Below are positions 1-9,130 of a stretch of DNA of 64,000 nucleotides, piece after piece (the first letter of the stretch is position 1; the number at the start of each line of letters is the position of its first letter). Source of the stretch: Ascidiaceihabitans sp039975415 (lineage in GTDB: Bacteria; Pseudomonadota; Alphaproteobacteria; Rhodobacterales; Rhodobacteraceae); NCBI RefSeq assembly GCF_039975415.1, contig NZ_JBDWHD010000005.1. One strand, 5' to 3'. The notes beneath the pieces were generated by a model. That model did not search any database, was not told the DNA's origin, and saw nothing but the letters and a program-made list of their open reading frames with translations. The position numbers and the translations under genes were made by a program.

Positions 1-169
1 TGCCGTAGCCGTCATGAGCATGTGGTTGCTGGTGGTTTTTGTGAACGAAGCCTCCGGATTACAATCCAAATTCAAAGCGGTTGGCGTTTTGCTGACTGCA
101 GCTGTGGGCATCATTGTGGGCCTGAGTTTTCTAATCACACTGACCGGCTTTGCCGCGATAGGGGTGTAG
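1..169 (+). CDS. C-terminal end of a small membrane protein (partial)
   Basis: The reading frame enters from the left edge and stops at the TAG at 167-169, four bases before the sufS start. About 55 residues are visible. They contain two hydrophobic stretches separated by a short polar loop (NEASGLQSKFK), so this is the end of an integral membrane protein. The tight spacing to sufS suggests it is part of the suf operon; roseobacter suf operons often carry a small membrane protein (Yip1-like) between sufD and sufS, but that identity is inference from position only and the family cannot be confirmed from this fragment. Confidence 0.7.
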   Translation, partial: AVAVMSMWLLVVFVNEASGLQSKFKAVGVLLTAAVGIIVGLSFLITLTGFAAIGV

Positions 170-173
170 TTTC

Positions 174-1394
174 ATGTATGATGTGAACGCAATTCGTGCC
201 GATTTTCCGATTTTGTCGCGTGAAGTGAACGGCAAGCCGTTGGTGTATCTCGACAATGGGGCCTCTGCGCAAAAACCGCAGGTCGTTATCGACGCCATCA
301 CACGCGCCTATTCCGAAGAATACGCCAATGTGCACCGTGGTCTGCATTTTCTGTCCAACCTTGCGACGGACAACTACGAAGGTGTCCGCGCCAAGATTGC
401 ACGGTTCCTGAACGCCAAATCCGAAGACGAAATCGTGTTTAATTCCGGCACCACCGAAGGCATCAATATGGTGGCTTACAGCTGGGCGATGCCAAACATG
501 AAAGCCGGCGACGAAATTATTTTGTCGGTCATGGAACACCACGCCAACATCGTCCCCTGGCATTTTTTGCGTGAACGCATGGGGGTGGTTTTGAAGTGGG
601 TGGATGTGGACAGCACCGGCGCGTTAGACCCGCAGGCCGTTTTGGATGCAATCACCGACAAGACAAAATTGATCGCTGTCACCCATATGTCCAACGTGCT
701 TGGAACCAAAGTTGATGTGAAATCCATCTGCGCGGGTGCGCACGAAAAAGATGTGGCCGTTTTGGTCGATGGATCGCAAGCGGCAGTGCATTTGCCGGTG
801 GATGTGCAGGACATTGGCGCGGATTTCTACGCCATTACGGGTCACAAGCTATACGGGCCGTCCGGATCCGGTGCTATTCATATAAAGCCCGAACGCTTTG
901 CCGAAATGCGCCCGTTCATCGGCGGGGGCGATATGATCCGCGAAGTCGCAAAGGACGGTGTGATTTACAACGATGCGCCGATGAAATTCGAAGCAGGTAC
1001 ACCCGGTATCGTGCAAATGATCGGGCTTGGCGTGGCCGTTGATTACATGATGGGGCACGGCATGGATGCGATTGCGGCCCATGAAGACAGCTTGCGCGAC
1101 TATGCGGTGGCAAAGCTGAACGGGTTAAATTGGGTTCAGGTGCAGGGCACAACCCCCGACAAAGGCGCAATTTTTTCCTTTACGATTGACGGTGCCGCAC
1201 ACGCGCATGACATTTCAACGATCCTCGACAAACGGGGCGTGGCCGTGCGCGCGGGTCAGCATTGCACTGGACCACTGATGGAGCACATGGGGCTTAACGC
1301 GACCTGCCGCGCGTCCTTTGGGATGTACAACACAACCGATGAAGTCGATGTGTGGCTTGATGCACTGGAGCTGGCCCACGAGCTATTTGCGTGA
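174..1394 (+). CDS. sufS: Cysteine desulfurase SufS
   Basis: Group II PLP-dependent cysteine desulfurase of 406 residues, the usual family length. It takes sulfur from L-cysteine to form an enzyme persulfide for SufBCD iron-sulfur cluster assembly in the cytoplasm. The PLP-binding lysine is in ITGHKLYGPSG (about Lys225) and the persulfide cysteine is in RAGQHCTGP (Cys364). The N-terminal FPILSREVNGKPLVYLDNGA is typical of SufS rather than IscS. It starts four bases after the upstream membrane-protein gene, so it is probably the distal gene of a suf operon that lies to the left. Its last 12 bases overlap the convergent metalloprotease gene. No shuttle protein such as SufE or SufU follows in this window. 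Confidence 0.96.
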   Translation: MYDVNAIRADFPILSREVNGKPLVYLDNGASAQKPQVVIDAITRAYSEEYANVHRGLHFLSNLATDNYEGVRAKIARFLNAKSEDEIVFNSGTTEGINMVAYSWAMPNMKAGDEIILSVMEHHANIVPWHFLRERMGVVLKWVDVDSTGALDPQAVLDAITDKTKLIAVTHMSNVLGTKVDVKSICAGAHEKDVAVLVDGSQAAVHLPVDVQDIGADFYAITGHKLYGPSGSGAIHIKPERFAEMRPFIGGGDMIREVAKDGVIYNDAPMKFEAGTPGIVQMIGLGVAVDYMMGHGMDAIAAHEDSLRDYAVAKLNGLNWVQVQGTTPDKGAIFSFTIDGAAHAHDISTILDKRGVAVRAGQHCTGPLMEHMGLNATCRASFGMYNTTDEVDVWLDALELAHELFA

Positions 1395-2081
1395 GGGCAG
1401 CGCTTTCCAGCGATCATCCATTTTGCGCAAAGCGGCAATGCGTTCATGCGTTTTGGGGTGGCTTAGAAACCATGCCGGCGCTGCCCCTGCGTTGGACTGT
1501 GTCAGCGCATCACGCTTTTCTAACAGCGAAATCTGACCTTCGATGCCGATCCCTGATTTTGTAAGCAAAGCTGCGGCATAAGCATCGGTTTCAAATTCAT
1601 CATTGGGCGACAGTTTTGCCATAAACAGGTTCATCAAGGCCCCGGCCAACCAAGGGCCAATACCGGGCAGAAAGCGCCCTAAAACCATCGCAAGCGCCGT
1701 GCGCATCGCGTTTTGCCCCGAAAAGTCGATCATGCGCCGCCGCGTGTGGCCCAAGGCGACATGGCCCAATTCATGCGCGATCACACTGGCCAGTTCATCC
1801 GCCGACACGTCCCCGTTTTTGAACCGTTTGTAGAACCCGCGTGTGATAAAGATGCGCCCGTCGGGGGCAGCCAGCCCATTGATTGGATCGATTTCGTAGA
1901 TATGTACCTTGATGCGCGGCAGCTCTAGTGCTGCGGCCATCTGGTCACATAGATGGCGCAACATCGGGTCCGCCAGTTCGGTAGACTTCGCATCAAGCTC
2001 TTTGGCGGTGCGCCATGCGGAAAAGCGGTACATCGCAATGCCGTAGGCCAAGGCGATCAGGATGGGTGCAAATTTTATCAT
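1383..2081 (-). CDS. M48-family zinc metalloprotease
   Basis: A 232-residue protease with one N-terminal hydrophobic segment (residues 1-20), an HELGH zinc motif at about residues 103-107 and a downstream EFETDAYA helix (about 162-169) that provides the third zinc ligand. This is the M48 (HtpX/Ste24/Oma1-like) arrangement. It is shorter than HtpX and lacks its multiple membrane spans, so it resembles the small membrane-anchored or periplasmic M48 proteins. NGLAAPDGRIFITRG is also typical of the family. Substrates are probably misfolded envelope proteins, which is inferred from the family. The gene converges on sufS with a 12-bp overlap and lies 40 bp downstream of the P450 gene on the same strand. 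Confidence 0.9.
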   Translation of the reverse strand: MIKFAPILIALAYGIAMYRFSAWRTAKELDAKSTELADPMLRHLCDQMAAALELPRIKVHIYEIDPINGLAAPDGRIFITRGFYKRFKNGDVSADELASVIAHELGHVALGHTRRRMIDFSGQNAMRTALAMVLGRFLPGIGPWLAGALMNLFMAKLSPNDEFETDAYAAALLTKSGIGIEGQISLLEKRDALTQSNAGAAPAWFLSHPKTHERIAALRKMDDRWKALPSRK

Positions 2082-2121
2082 GTTAAAGATATGGGGCGGG
2101 CAGGGCCATTCGGCAAGCGAT

Positions 2122-3285
2122 TTAACCGTCCACGCCAGTCCACGCCACCGGCACCTGCAAAGGCCCGCGAAAGGCCCACCCTGTAAATGGGACGTCGCCA
2201 GTCAGGCGTAAGCCGTTCAGGTGCTTAAAGGCCAACGGCAAAGCGATGTCCGCGATAATGCATCGGGCGGCTGCAGCGCCTGCGCAAAAATGTGGACCTG
2301 CGCCAAAACTTATCGCGGCTTGTGTGTTGCGTGTGACGTCGAATTGGTCCGGCTTTTCGAAATGTGCTGCATCGCGGCAAGCAGACCCGAACATAAAGAA
2401 CACGCGGTCACCCGGGGCAAAGGTGATCCCGTCGATGCAATCGTGTTGGGCGACCTCGCGTGGTGACATGCCTATGGGCGCCATCCAGCGGGCGTATTCG
2501 GAAAATGCATCCGCATATGTGGCGCGGCCGTTTTGGACCGCGTCCAAACTGTCGGGGTGGCTCAGCAACGCCCAAATCGTGCCTGCAATCGCGTCGCGCG
2601 GTTCGTTTTGCCCGCCCGAAATGATCAATTTGATGTTTGCGCGAATGCTGTCCATCGGCAGCCCTGCATCCTTCATCACAGCCAGTGCGGACATAGCTGT
2701 GGGGGTGTCAAGGTTTTGGTCAATATACGCATCAATCAGGGCCGTGGCCGCATGGCAGCGGTTTTCAATGTCTTGGATCCCAGCGTAGTTGGCACAGCCG
2801 TCGATCATCGCTTGGCTCACGCGGTCCATCTCGGTCTCTGACATATCGACAAGCCCTGTTATCGCTTTCAAAGCCATTGCCGAGACGGGCATCGCATAAT
2901 CCGCGACCAAATCACACGATCCGCGCGGTTTCAGGGCTTTGATGTGGACCAAAGCGGCGCGTTCGAATATCGGTTTCCAGTGGGTGGCCACGGTGCGCGG
3001 AGACAGCGCGGGAAACACCGCTTTGCGTTCTGCCATATGCGCGTCCGCGTCTTTGCGCATCATGTTTTCGCCCATCAAGGTGGTCATTAACCCGCCCGGT
3101 TGGCGTGAGGAAAACACCTTTGTGCGTTTTTCATGCAGGTGAATGTCGTCGCGGCACGTAAACAGCGTGGCACCAAGTTGTGGCACCCACGCTATTGGGG
3201 CTTTTGCACGCATCTGTGCCAATTGGGGGTAGGGATCGGCTGCAAATGCAGCCAGATCAATGTCGAAATGTGGGGCGCTGGACAT
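2122..3285 (-). CDS. Cytochrome P450
   Basis: A soluble bacterial P450 of 387 residues. The haem-thiolate motif FGAGPHFCAGAAAARC places the ligand at Cys334, and the K-helix ExxR is EYAR at about 263-266. The I-helix reads ISGGQNEPRDAI, so the usual A/G-G-x-D/E-T oxygen-activation motif is replaced by a variant seen in some CYP families; the conserved Thr is absent. Substrate cannot be told from sequence. It lies only 24 bp after trpE on the same strand and is probably cotranscribed with trpE and the PpiD-like gene. No ferredoxin or reductase gene is adjacent, so redox partners must come from elsewhere. Confidence 0.93.
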   Translation of the reverse strand: MSSAPHFDIDLAAFAADPYPQLAQMRAKAPIAWVPQLGATLFTCRDDIHLHEKRTKVFSSRQPGGLMTTLMGENMMRKDADAHMAERKAVFPALSPRTVATHWKPIFERAALVHIKALKPRGSCDLVADYAMPVSAMALKAITGLVDMSETEMDRVSQAMIDGCANYAGIQDIENRCHAATALIDAYIDQNLDTPTAMSALAVMKDAGLPMDSIRANIKLIISGGQNEPRDAIAGTIWALLSHPDSLDAVQNGRATYADAFSEYARWMAPIGMSPREVAQHDCIDGITFAPGDRVFFMFGSACRDAAHFEKPDQFDVTRNTQAAISFGAGPHFCAGAAAARCIIADIALPLAFKHLNGLRLTGDVPFTGWAFRGPLQVPVAWTGVDG

Positions 3286-3309
3286 AAAACCAAAGCCTAG
3301 CGATGCCTG

Positions 3310-4818
3310 TTAGCTGTTGCCAGTCCCAAAACGGGCAGCATCTGCGGCAGCGCGCCGAATGGCACCAGATTTATGGATGGTTTCCATGAACTCTGCCTCA
3401 GGATCACTGTCATAGACCACGCCGCCACCTGCCTGAATGTACAGCTTCTGATCCTGGACAACAGCCGTGCGCAGCGCGATGCACATGTCCATGTCGCCGC
3501 CTGCGCTGAAGTATCCGACGCCACCGCCGTAGATACCGCGCTTTTCGGGTTCCAATTCGTCGATGATCTCCATTGCGCGGACTTTAGGCGCACCAGACAC
3601 AGTGCCCGCAGGCATACCCGCAAAGAAGGCATCCAAGGCATCGCAGCCGTCTTTCAATTCGCCCACCACATTCGAGACGATGTGCATGACATGGCTGTAG
3701 CGTTCGACAATAAATTCTTCGGTCGGGCGCACTGTACCGATTTTGGCCACACGGCCCACGTCATTTCGGCCCAAATCCAGCAGCATCAAATGTTCTGCCA
3801 GCTCTTTCTCGTCGGCCAGCAGGTCGGCTTCCAACGCGTTGTCTTCTTCAGGCGTGGCGCCGCGTTTGCGGGTGCCTGCAATGGGGCGAATGGTGACTTC
3901 ATTGCCAAAGACACGCACCAGAATTTCCGGGGAGGCCCCCACAACCTGAAATCCGCCAAAGTTGAAATAGAACATGAAAGGCGACGGGTTGGTGCGGCGC
4001 AAAGACCTGTAAAGCGAAAAGGGGGGCTGGCGGAAGTCTTGTGTCCAGCGCTGTGACGGCACGCATTGGAAGATGTCGCCGGCGCGGATGTAATCCTTGG
4101 CCTTTTCGACAGCAAATTTGTAACCGTCGCGGGTAAAGTTGCTGACAGGTTCGAAATCTGTGCCCTCATCCCCCAGATTGCGGGTTTCGGTGGGCATGGC
4201 GCGTTCCAGATCACGCACGGCATCCATGACGCGTTCAGCCGCCTGTGCGTAGGCCGCGCGTGCGGATTGGCCATCGCTGACCCACGCGGGGGACACAACC
4301 GTTACCTCGCCTTTGACACCGTCCAGGACAGCAATCACAGAAGGGCGCAGCATCAAAGCATCTGGAACGCCCAGAACATCCGTGTTCACGTTTGGAAGAT
4401 GTTCGACCAACCGGATCATGTCGTACCCAAGATACCCAAACAAACCCGCAGCGGCTTGGGGCATGTCATCGGGAAGGTTAATTTTGCTTTCCGCGATTAA
4501 CGCACGCAAAACGTCCAAAGGATTGCCGGGTGCATCTTCAAATGCATCCGCGTCAAAACGGGCCTGACGGTTGATGGCAGATGTGGTGCCATTGCAGCGC
4601 CAGACAAGGTCAGGTTTCATGCCAATGATGGAATACCGCCCGCGCACTTCGCCGCCTGTGACTGATTCCAGTACAAAAGCGTCTTTTTGCGCCCCCGTCA
4701 GCTTCAGCATCAAGGACACAGGCGTATCAAGGTCTGCGGCCAAACGGGTGTATACGATCTGGTGCTCACCTGCGGTATAGCCCGTGGCGAAATCATCAAA
4801 ACTTGGTGTCAAAGCCAT
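3310..4818 (-). CDS. trpE: Anthranilate synthase component I
   Basis: Chorismate-binding subunit of anthranilate synthase (502 residues), the first committed step of tryptophan synthesis; it works with the glutaminase TrpG. The N-terminal domain carries the feedback-binding region around LESVTGGEVRGRYSIIG. The C-terminal catalytic half has NPSPFMFYFNFGGFQVVGAS, IAGTRKRGATPEED, LDLGRNDVGRVAKIG and YGGGVGYFSAGGDMDMCIAL. No trpG, trpD or trpC follows; a trpE separated from trpGDC is the usual alphaproteobacterial arrangement (established for Rhodobacter). It lies 12 bp after the PpiD-like gene on the same strand and 24 bp before the P450. Confidence 0.97.
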   Translation of the reverse strand: MALTPSFDDFATGYTAGEHQIVYTRLAADLDTPVSLMLKLTGAQKDAFVLESVTGGEVRGRYSIIGMKPDLVWRCNGTTSAINRQARFDADAFEDAPGNPLDVLRALIAESKINLPDDMPQAAAGLFGYLGYDMIRLVEHLPNVNTDVLGVPDALMLRPSVIAVLDGVKGEVTVVSPAWVSDGQSARAAYAQAAERVMDAVRDLERAMPTETRNLGDEGTDFEPVSNFTRDGYKFAVEKAKDYIRAGDIFQCVPSQRWTQDFRQPPFSLYRSLRRTNPSPFMFYFNFGGFQVVGASPEILVRVFGNEVTIRPIAGTRKRGATPEEDNALEADLLADEKELAEHLMLLDLGRNDVGRVAKIGTVRPTEEFIVERYSHVMHIVSNVVGELKDGCDALDAFFAGMPAGTVSGAPKVRAMEIIDELEPEKRGIYGGGVGYFSAGGDMDMCIALRTAVVQDQKLYIQAGGGVVYDSDPEAEFMETIHKSGAIRRAAADAARFGTGNS

Positions 4819-4830
4819 GAAACTGGACCT

Positions 4831-6675
4831 TTAGGGGAAATTGACATGAACCGCTTGCAAAGCGCGTTGGTCGATGTGCTGACCTGCACGCAGCAAGGTG
4901 TCTTGGGCAAAAACATCAAACAGGTCTTGCGCCAATGATTGATTGATCTGGGCTGTAAGCTGCGCTTGAAGTTCCTGCGTTTCTGGATCGTCAGAAGCTG
5001 CTGATACGGCATCCAAACGGACCAGAAGGACGGTGCCAAAGCTGTCGATCACGCGCAAATCACCTGTGGCCATTTCAAAGACCTCGGACATAAAGCTGGG
5101 GGGCGTGCCACCCACAAAGCTGCTGCGGGTCTGGTCGACCTCTTGGGTGGCGTCCAAGCCAAGGCCAGCAAAATCTGTGCCAGCGGCAAGCTGCGGCACA
5201 AGGGCTTCGGCCTGTTCACGCAGGCGGTTTTCGGTTTGCGCGTTTTCCCAGTTGGCCTGAACCTGAGGCAGCACTTCGTCGAAGGGTGCGGGTTGTGCGG
5301 GAATTTCTTCTTCCAGACGGATGGCAAACACACCGCCATCGTCCAAAGATTTAATGGCTGGAAAATCGTCAACTGTCACCGCGCGGGCGGCTTCGGCAAA
5401 ATCAACATAAGCGGCAATGCCGTCACCGCTGCCGTCGAACCAGTCCAACGTGCCCAATTCCATATCGGATTCTGCCGCAATCTCTTCCAAAGTCGCACCA
5501 CCCGCCAACAGATCATCTAGATTTTCGGCTTCGGATGCGATGATGCGGCGCGCACGGTCTGATCCCAAAGCGTCACGCAGTTCCAGCTGTGCGTCTTCAA
5601 AGGACGTGCTTTGTGCAGGCAGAACGCCGTTGACGCGGAACAATGCCGGGCCAAGATCAGTGGCAAACGGGCCAACCACATCGCCAGCTTCTGCGGTGAA
5701 CACGGCTTCGCCTGCGTCGCCCAGTTCAAGACGTTGGACATCGCCCAGATCGATATCAGCCAGTTCCAGACCGCGTCCGTCGACCAAAGCTTCAAATGTG
5801 GTGCCGTTTACTTCTAGTGCTGCGGCGGCCTGATCTGCGGCTTCCTGATCCAGAAACACCAGACGCTCGACCAGGCGGCGTTCGGGGGTGTTGTATTCGT
5901 CGATGCGCGTCTCATATTCAGCGCGCAGCTGGTCTTCGGGAATTTCGATTGTTGGAAGCAAGCTGTCAGGGGACAGATGCACGAACGTCAGGCGTTTGAT
6001 GTCGGGACGCATGAAGTCTTGTGTGTTTTCATCGTAGTAGCTGCGCAGATCGTCAGATGTGGCGGTCAACAATGGCCCGTCCAGATCGTCTGCGGTCAAA
6101 CGCGCCCATGTAAAGTCGCGCTGTTCTGCGACGTAGCTGACGATGGTGTCGGCGTAGGATTGTGGCATCACAACACCGCTTGATACGGCGCCTTGCAGAA
6201 TGGTGCGCGCGGTTTCTTCGCGCAGCGTCGTTTCAAATTCGGATTCGGACAAGCCGCTGTTGCGCAGCGCAAAAGTGTAGCCTTCGCGGTCAAAGGACCC
6301 ATCGACACCCTGAAACGTAGGAATTTGCAAAATCTGGTCGCGCAGGTTTTCGTCACCGATCGACAGGCCGATGTTGGACGTCTCATTGTCCAAAGCGCGC
6401 TGCGTCACCAATCGGGATAAGACGGCTTGATCCAGCCCGATTTCGCGCACGCGCGTGAAGGGCAACGGCTCACCTGTACGGCGTTGGATATTCTGGATTT
6501 CGCGGCCCAGATCCCGTGCGTAGGTGTTTAGATCAATATTTTTGTCACCCACAGTGCCAAGCGTATTGACGGTGCCAGTCAGATTTGTCGCCCCAAATCC
6601 ACCCAAGCCCAAGATCAGCAGACCCATCAATATCCACACTGCCGTCTTCGAAATGCTGTTGCCGCCTTTGGCCAT
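4831..6675 (-). CDS. PpiD/SurA-like periplasmic peptidyl-prolyl isomerase
   Basis: A 614-residue membrane-anchored periplasmic folding factor. Residues 1-30 hold a short basic cytoplasmic end and one membrane segment (TAVWILMGLLILGLGGFG), followed by a SurA-N-like chaperone region, a parvulin-like centre and an acidic C-terminal part, as in PpiD. The central region (around FVHLSPDSLLPTIEIPEDQL) aligns poorly with catalytic parvulins, which is usual for this family, so activity may be chaperone-like rather than isomerase. It is the first gene of a ppiD-trpE-P450 run; the ppiD-trpE pairing is common in Rhodobacteraceae. The ATG start is followed directly by the membrane anchor. Confidence 0.9.
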   Translation of the reverse strand: MAKGGNSISKTAVWILMGLLILGLGGFGATNLTGTVNTLGTVGDKNIDLNTYARDLGREIQNIQRRTGEPLPFTRVREIGLDQAVLSRLVTQRALDNETSNIGLSIGDENLRDQILQIPTFQGVDGSFDREGYTFALRNSGLSESEFETTLREETARTILQGAVSSGVVMPQSYADTIVSYVAEQRDFTWARLTADDLDGPLLTATSDDLRSYYDENTQDFMRPDIKRLTFVHLSPDSLLPTIEIPEDQLRAEYETRIDEYNTPERRLVERLVFLDQEAADQAAAALEVNGTTFEALVDGRGLELADIDLGDVQRLELGDAGEAVFTAEAGDVVGPFATDLGPALFRVNGVLPAQSTSFEDAQLELRDALGSDRARRIIASEAENLDDLLAGGATLEEIAAESDMELGTLDWFDGSGDGIAAYVDFAEAARAVTVDDFPAIKSLDDGGVFAIRLEEEIPAQPAPFDEVLPQVQANWENAQTENRLREQAEALVPQLAAGTDFAGLGLDATQEVDQTRSSFVGGTPPSFMSEVFEMATGDLRVIDSFGTVLLVRLDAVSAASDDPETQELQAQLTAQINQSLAQDLFDVFAQDTLLRAGQHIDQRALQAVHVNFP

Positions 6676-6745
6676 GTTGCTCGCCTTTTTGTATGTCTTA
6701 GGGTTGTTCTATGGGCCAAGTCCCAAGGTGGCAAGGGCGATCAGG

Positions 6746-7921
6746 TCACAATGCCACAGCGCTAAGTCTTTCATAAAGCGTCGCGATGCCAGCCACATCG
6801 AGATTGGCAAAAGCGATGCGTAGATGCGTGGCGCCCGTTGGATCGCCTTCGGGCACAAACATGGTGCCGGGCAGGCATAAAATGCCCGCATCTTTCACCA
6901 GGAACGGGGCCAATTCGGCCGATGACATGGCAAACGGGTGCTGCATGTAGGCAAAGTAGGCCCCCGCACTGCGCAGAGTCCAGCCCTTGGCGGCCAGAAC
7001 GTCGAAGCCTTCGCGGATTGCCGCGGCCCTTGCCAGAATTTCAAGGCGCTGTTTGGCCAGCCATGCATCAAGGTTGTTCAATCCCCAAAGGGCTGCGTGC
7101 TGCGCGATCTGGTTGGGGCAGATGGTGACCGTGTCCAGAAACTTTTCAATCTCTTGCAAGCGTGTGGGCGAGGCGATGATGGCCCCGACACGGTGGCCTG
7201 TCAGGCGATAGGATTTCGAGAAGGAATAAAGGTGAATAAACGTCTGCCCCCAGTCGGGTTGCTGGAACAACGCGTGTGGGGCGACCGGGTTTGAGTGAAA
7301 ATCACGGTAGGTTTCATCGACAATCAACGCCAGCCTGTGTTTTTGCGCCAGCTTAAAGAAGGCAAGAACCAAATCCGCAGGGTATTCCACACCTGTTGGA
7401 TTGTTGGGGGTGACAAGTGCGATGGCACGTGTGCGCGATGTGATCCGTGCCTCTGCCGCGGCGACAGTGGGGTGCATGTTGTCTTCGCACGGGATCGGTA
7501 CAGCCCCGACGCCCGACATGTCCATCCACATTTTATGGTTGAAATACCAAGGCGTTGGAACAAGAACTTCATCCCCTTCCGTGCACAGTGCCGCAAGCAC
7601 GGCTGCAAAAGCCTGATTGCACCCCGAGGTGATTGCCACATTGTCTGCTGTGATCCGGGTGTCGTAGTGTTTTGACGCATTGTCCGCCAAGGCCGTGCGC
7701 AACGATTCTGTGCCCAGCACCGGACCATACAAATGCACGTTGTCGTCATTGAGGGCTGCGTGTGCCATGGCTTCGCGCATCTGTGGAACGGGTGGATCGA
7801 CAGGGGCTGCTTGGCTGACATTGATCAATGGGCGATCATCAGGATGGGTGACGCCATCCAGCCAGCGCCGTGCCTCCATGACGGGGGGCGAGAAGGTGGA
7901 GGATGTGCGCGAGATGCCCAT
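6746..7921 (-). CDS. Class I/II PLP-dependent aminotransferase
   Basis: A 391-residue fold-type I aminotransferase. The PLP lysine is in YSFSKSYRLTGHRVGAI, preceded by the VDETYRDF aspartate/tyrosine motif and TPNNPTGV. This pattern fits the broad aspartate/aromatic/alanine transaminase group; the amino-acid substrate cannot be assigned. It is the last gene of a leftward set with gpt upstream (68 bp gap) and is separated from the ppiD-like gene by 70 bp. A second enzyme of the same superfamily is encoded at 22779-23951. Confidence 0.92.
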   Translation of the reverse strand: MGISRTSSTFSPPVMEARRWLDGVTHPDDRPLINVSQAAPVDPPVPQMREAMAHAALNDDNVHLYGPVLGTESLRTALADNASKHYDTRITADNVAITSGCNQAFAAVLAALCTEGDEVLVPTPWYFNHKMWMDMSGVGAVPIPCEDNMHPTVAAAEARITSRTRAIALVTPNNPTGVEYPADLVLAFFKLAQKHRLALIVDETYRDFHSNPVAPHALFQQPDWGQTFIHLYSFSKSYRLTGHRVGAIIASPTRLQEIEKFLDTVTICPNQIAQHAALWGLNNLDAWLAKQRLEILARAAAIREGFDVLAAKGWTLRSAGAYFAYMQHPFAMSSAELAPFLVKDAGILCLPGTMFVPEGDPTGATHLRIAFANLDVAGIATLYERLSAVAL

Positions 7922-7988
7922 GCTTGGCCTTTGTGGTCAGAGGTTGGATGCCTTTGGCAAGGCAGGTCCGTTAAAGGCGACCTGAATG

Positions 7989-8519
7989 TCAGTCCGTGCC
8001 GCGGTAAGGTTCGACGTATTGCAGCGCCATATCCCAAGGAAAGAAAATCCATGTATCTTGCGATACGCCCGTGATGAACGTGTCCACCATAGGCTCCCCT
8101 TTGGGTTTGGCATAGACCGTTGCGAAATGGGCGTTAGGGTAGAGTTCCCGCACCAGTTCCAGGGTTTTACCACTGTCCACCAGATCATCGATGATCAGGA
8201 TGCCAGTGCCGTCCCCCATCAGTTCTTTGTCAGGGGATTTCAAGACTTTGGCCTCAGAACGTTGATCCGCTTTGCCACCGCCTGAATGGTAGGATTTGAC
8301 CGAAATCGTATCGACGGTGCGCACGTCCAGTTCGCGTGCAATGATCATTGCAGGTGCCATGCCGCCGCGCGTGATGGCCACAATGGCGCGCCATGCGCCA
8401 TCGTCCGGCCCGCGTCCGTCCAACCGCCACGCAAGGGCGCGGCTGTCGCGGTGCATCTGGTCCCAGCTGATGTGAAACCCTTTTTCGTGGGGCAGGCGGT
8501 TTGGATCTTTGGCGGTCAT
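7989..8519 (-). CDS. gpt: Xanthine phosphoribosyltransferase
   Basis: A 176-residue purine salvage enzyme that transfers phosphoribose from PRPP to xanthine or guanine. The PRPP loop is ILIIDDLVDSGKTLE, and RGGMAPAMIIARELDVR matches the Gpt pattern; the length is close to the usual XGPRT (150-180). The short basic start MTAKDPNRLPHEKGFHISW is characteristic of alphaproteobacterial Gpt. It starts one base before the end of the upstream LysE-type exporter gene, so the two are probably cotranscribed. Confidence 0.94.
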   Translation of the reverse strand: MTAKDPNRLPHEKGFHISWDQMHRDSRALAWRLDGRGPDDGAWRAIVAITRGGMAPAMIIARELDVRTVDTISVKSYHSGGGKADQRSEAKVLKSPDKELMGDGTGILIIDDLVDSGKTLELVRELYPNAHFATVYAKPKGEPMVDTFITGVSQDTWIFFPWDMALQYVEPYRGTD

Positions 8520-8520
8520 A

Positions 8521-9123
8521 CTATTTTCCTAGCAGCAATTTCAGACCGAAGCCGCCCAGCAACAGGGACGCGATACGGTCAAAGAGAGGTTTAAGACGCA
8601 GATAGCCTGCGCGGGCAGGCGGGCTGGACAAAAGCACTGCAAAGCCCGCGTAAAAAATCACTTCCAGCGTTAGATGGTTCAGAATCACAAATGCGATGTC
8701 CGTTGACGTTAGATCCTTTGGAAAGATCACCACAATGACGGCGGCCGCAAACAGCATCGACTTGGGGTTACCAAAGTTGACCAAGAGGCCGTCCAGAAAC
8801 GCGCGGCCATGTCCTTTGGGGGCTTGGCCCAATGTGTCAGGGGCGCTGCGCCAAATGGTTACAGCGAGATACAAAAGGTAAAGCGCACCACCGATTTTCA
8901 AAGCGGTGTAGGCCCATGGGAACAAGGTGAACACAGCCTCCAGGCCCAAAAACGCGGCCCCGGTCCAGCATGTCGCCGCACATCCAAGGCCCAAACCCGT
9001 AAAGATTCCGGCGCGTCTGCCAGAGGTTACAGCGGTTTTCATAGCAAATAGCATCGCGGCACCCGGACTGGCCAAGGCCACGATTAGAATCGTGTTAAAG
9101 GCAAGAAGGGCGTCCCAAGTCAC
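8521..9123 (-). CDS. LysE/RhtB-family amino-acid exporter
   Basis: A 200-residue inner-membrane protein with about six hydrophobic spans and the LysE/RhtB signature near the start (NTILIVALASPGAAMLFAMKTAVTSGRRAGI). The family exports basic or hydrophobic amino acids and homoserine lactones; the substrate here is unknown. NFGNPKSMLF in the middle is a conserved family motif. It lies 7 bp downstream of fabI and ends one base before gpt, forming a leftward fabI-lysE-gpt string. Confidence 0.93.
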   Translation of the reverse strand: MTWDALLAFNTILIVALASPGAAMLFAMKTAVTSGRRAGIFTGLGLGCAATCWTGAAFLGLEAVFTLFPWAYTALKIGGALYLLYLAVTIWRSAPDTLGQAPKGHGRAFLDGLLVNFGNPKSMLFAAAVIVVIFPKDLTSTDIAFVILNHLTLEVIFYAGFAVLLSSPPARAGYLRLKPLFDRIASLLLGGFGLKLLLGK

Positions 9124-9130
9124 GCGCCGA

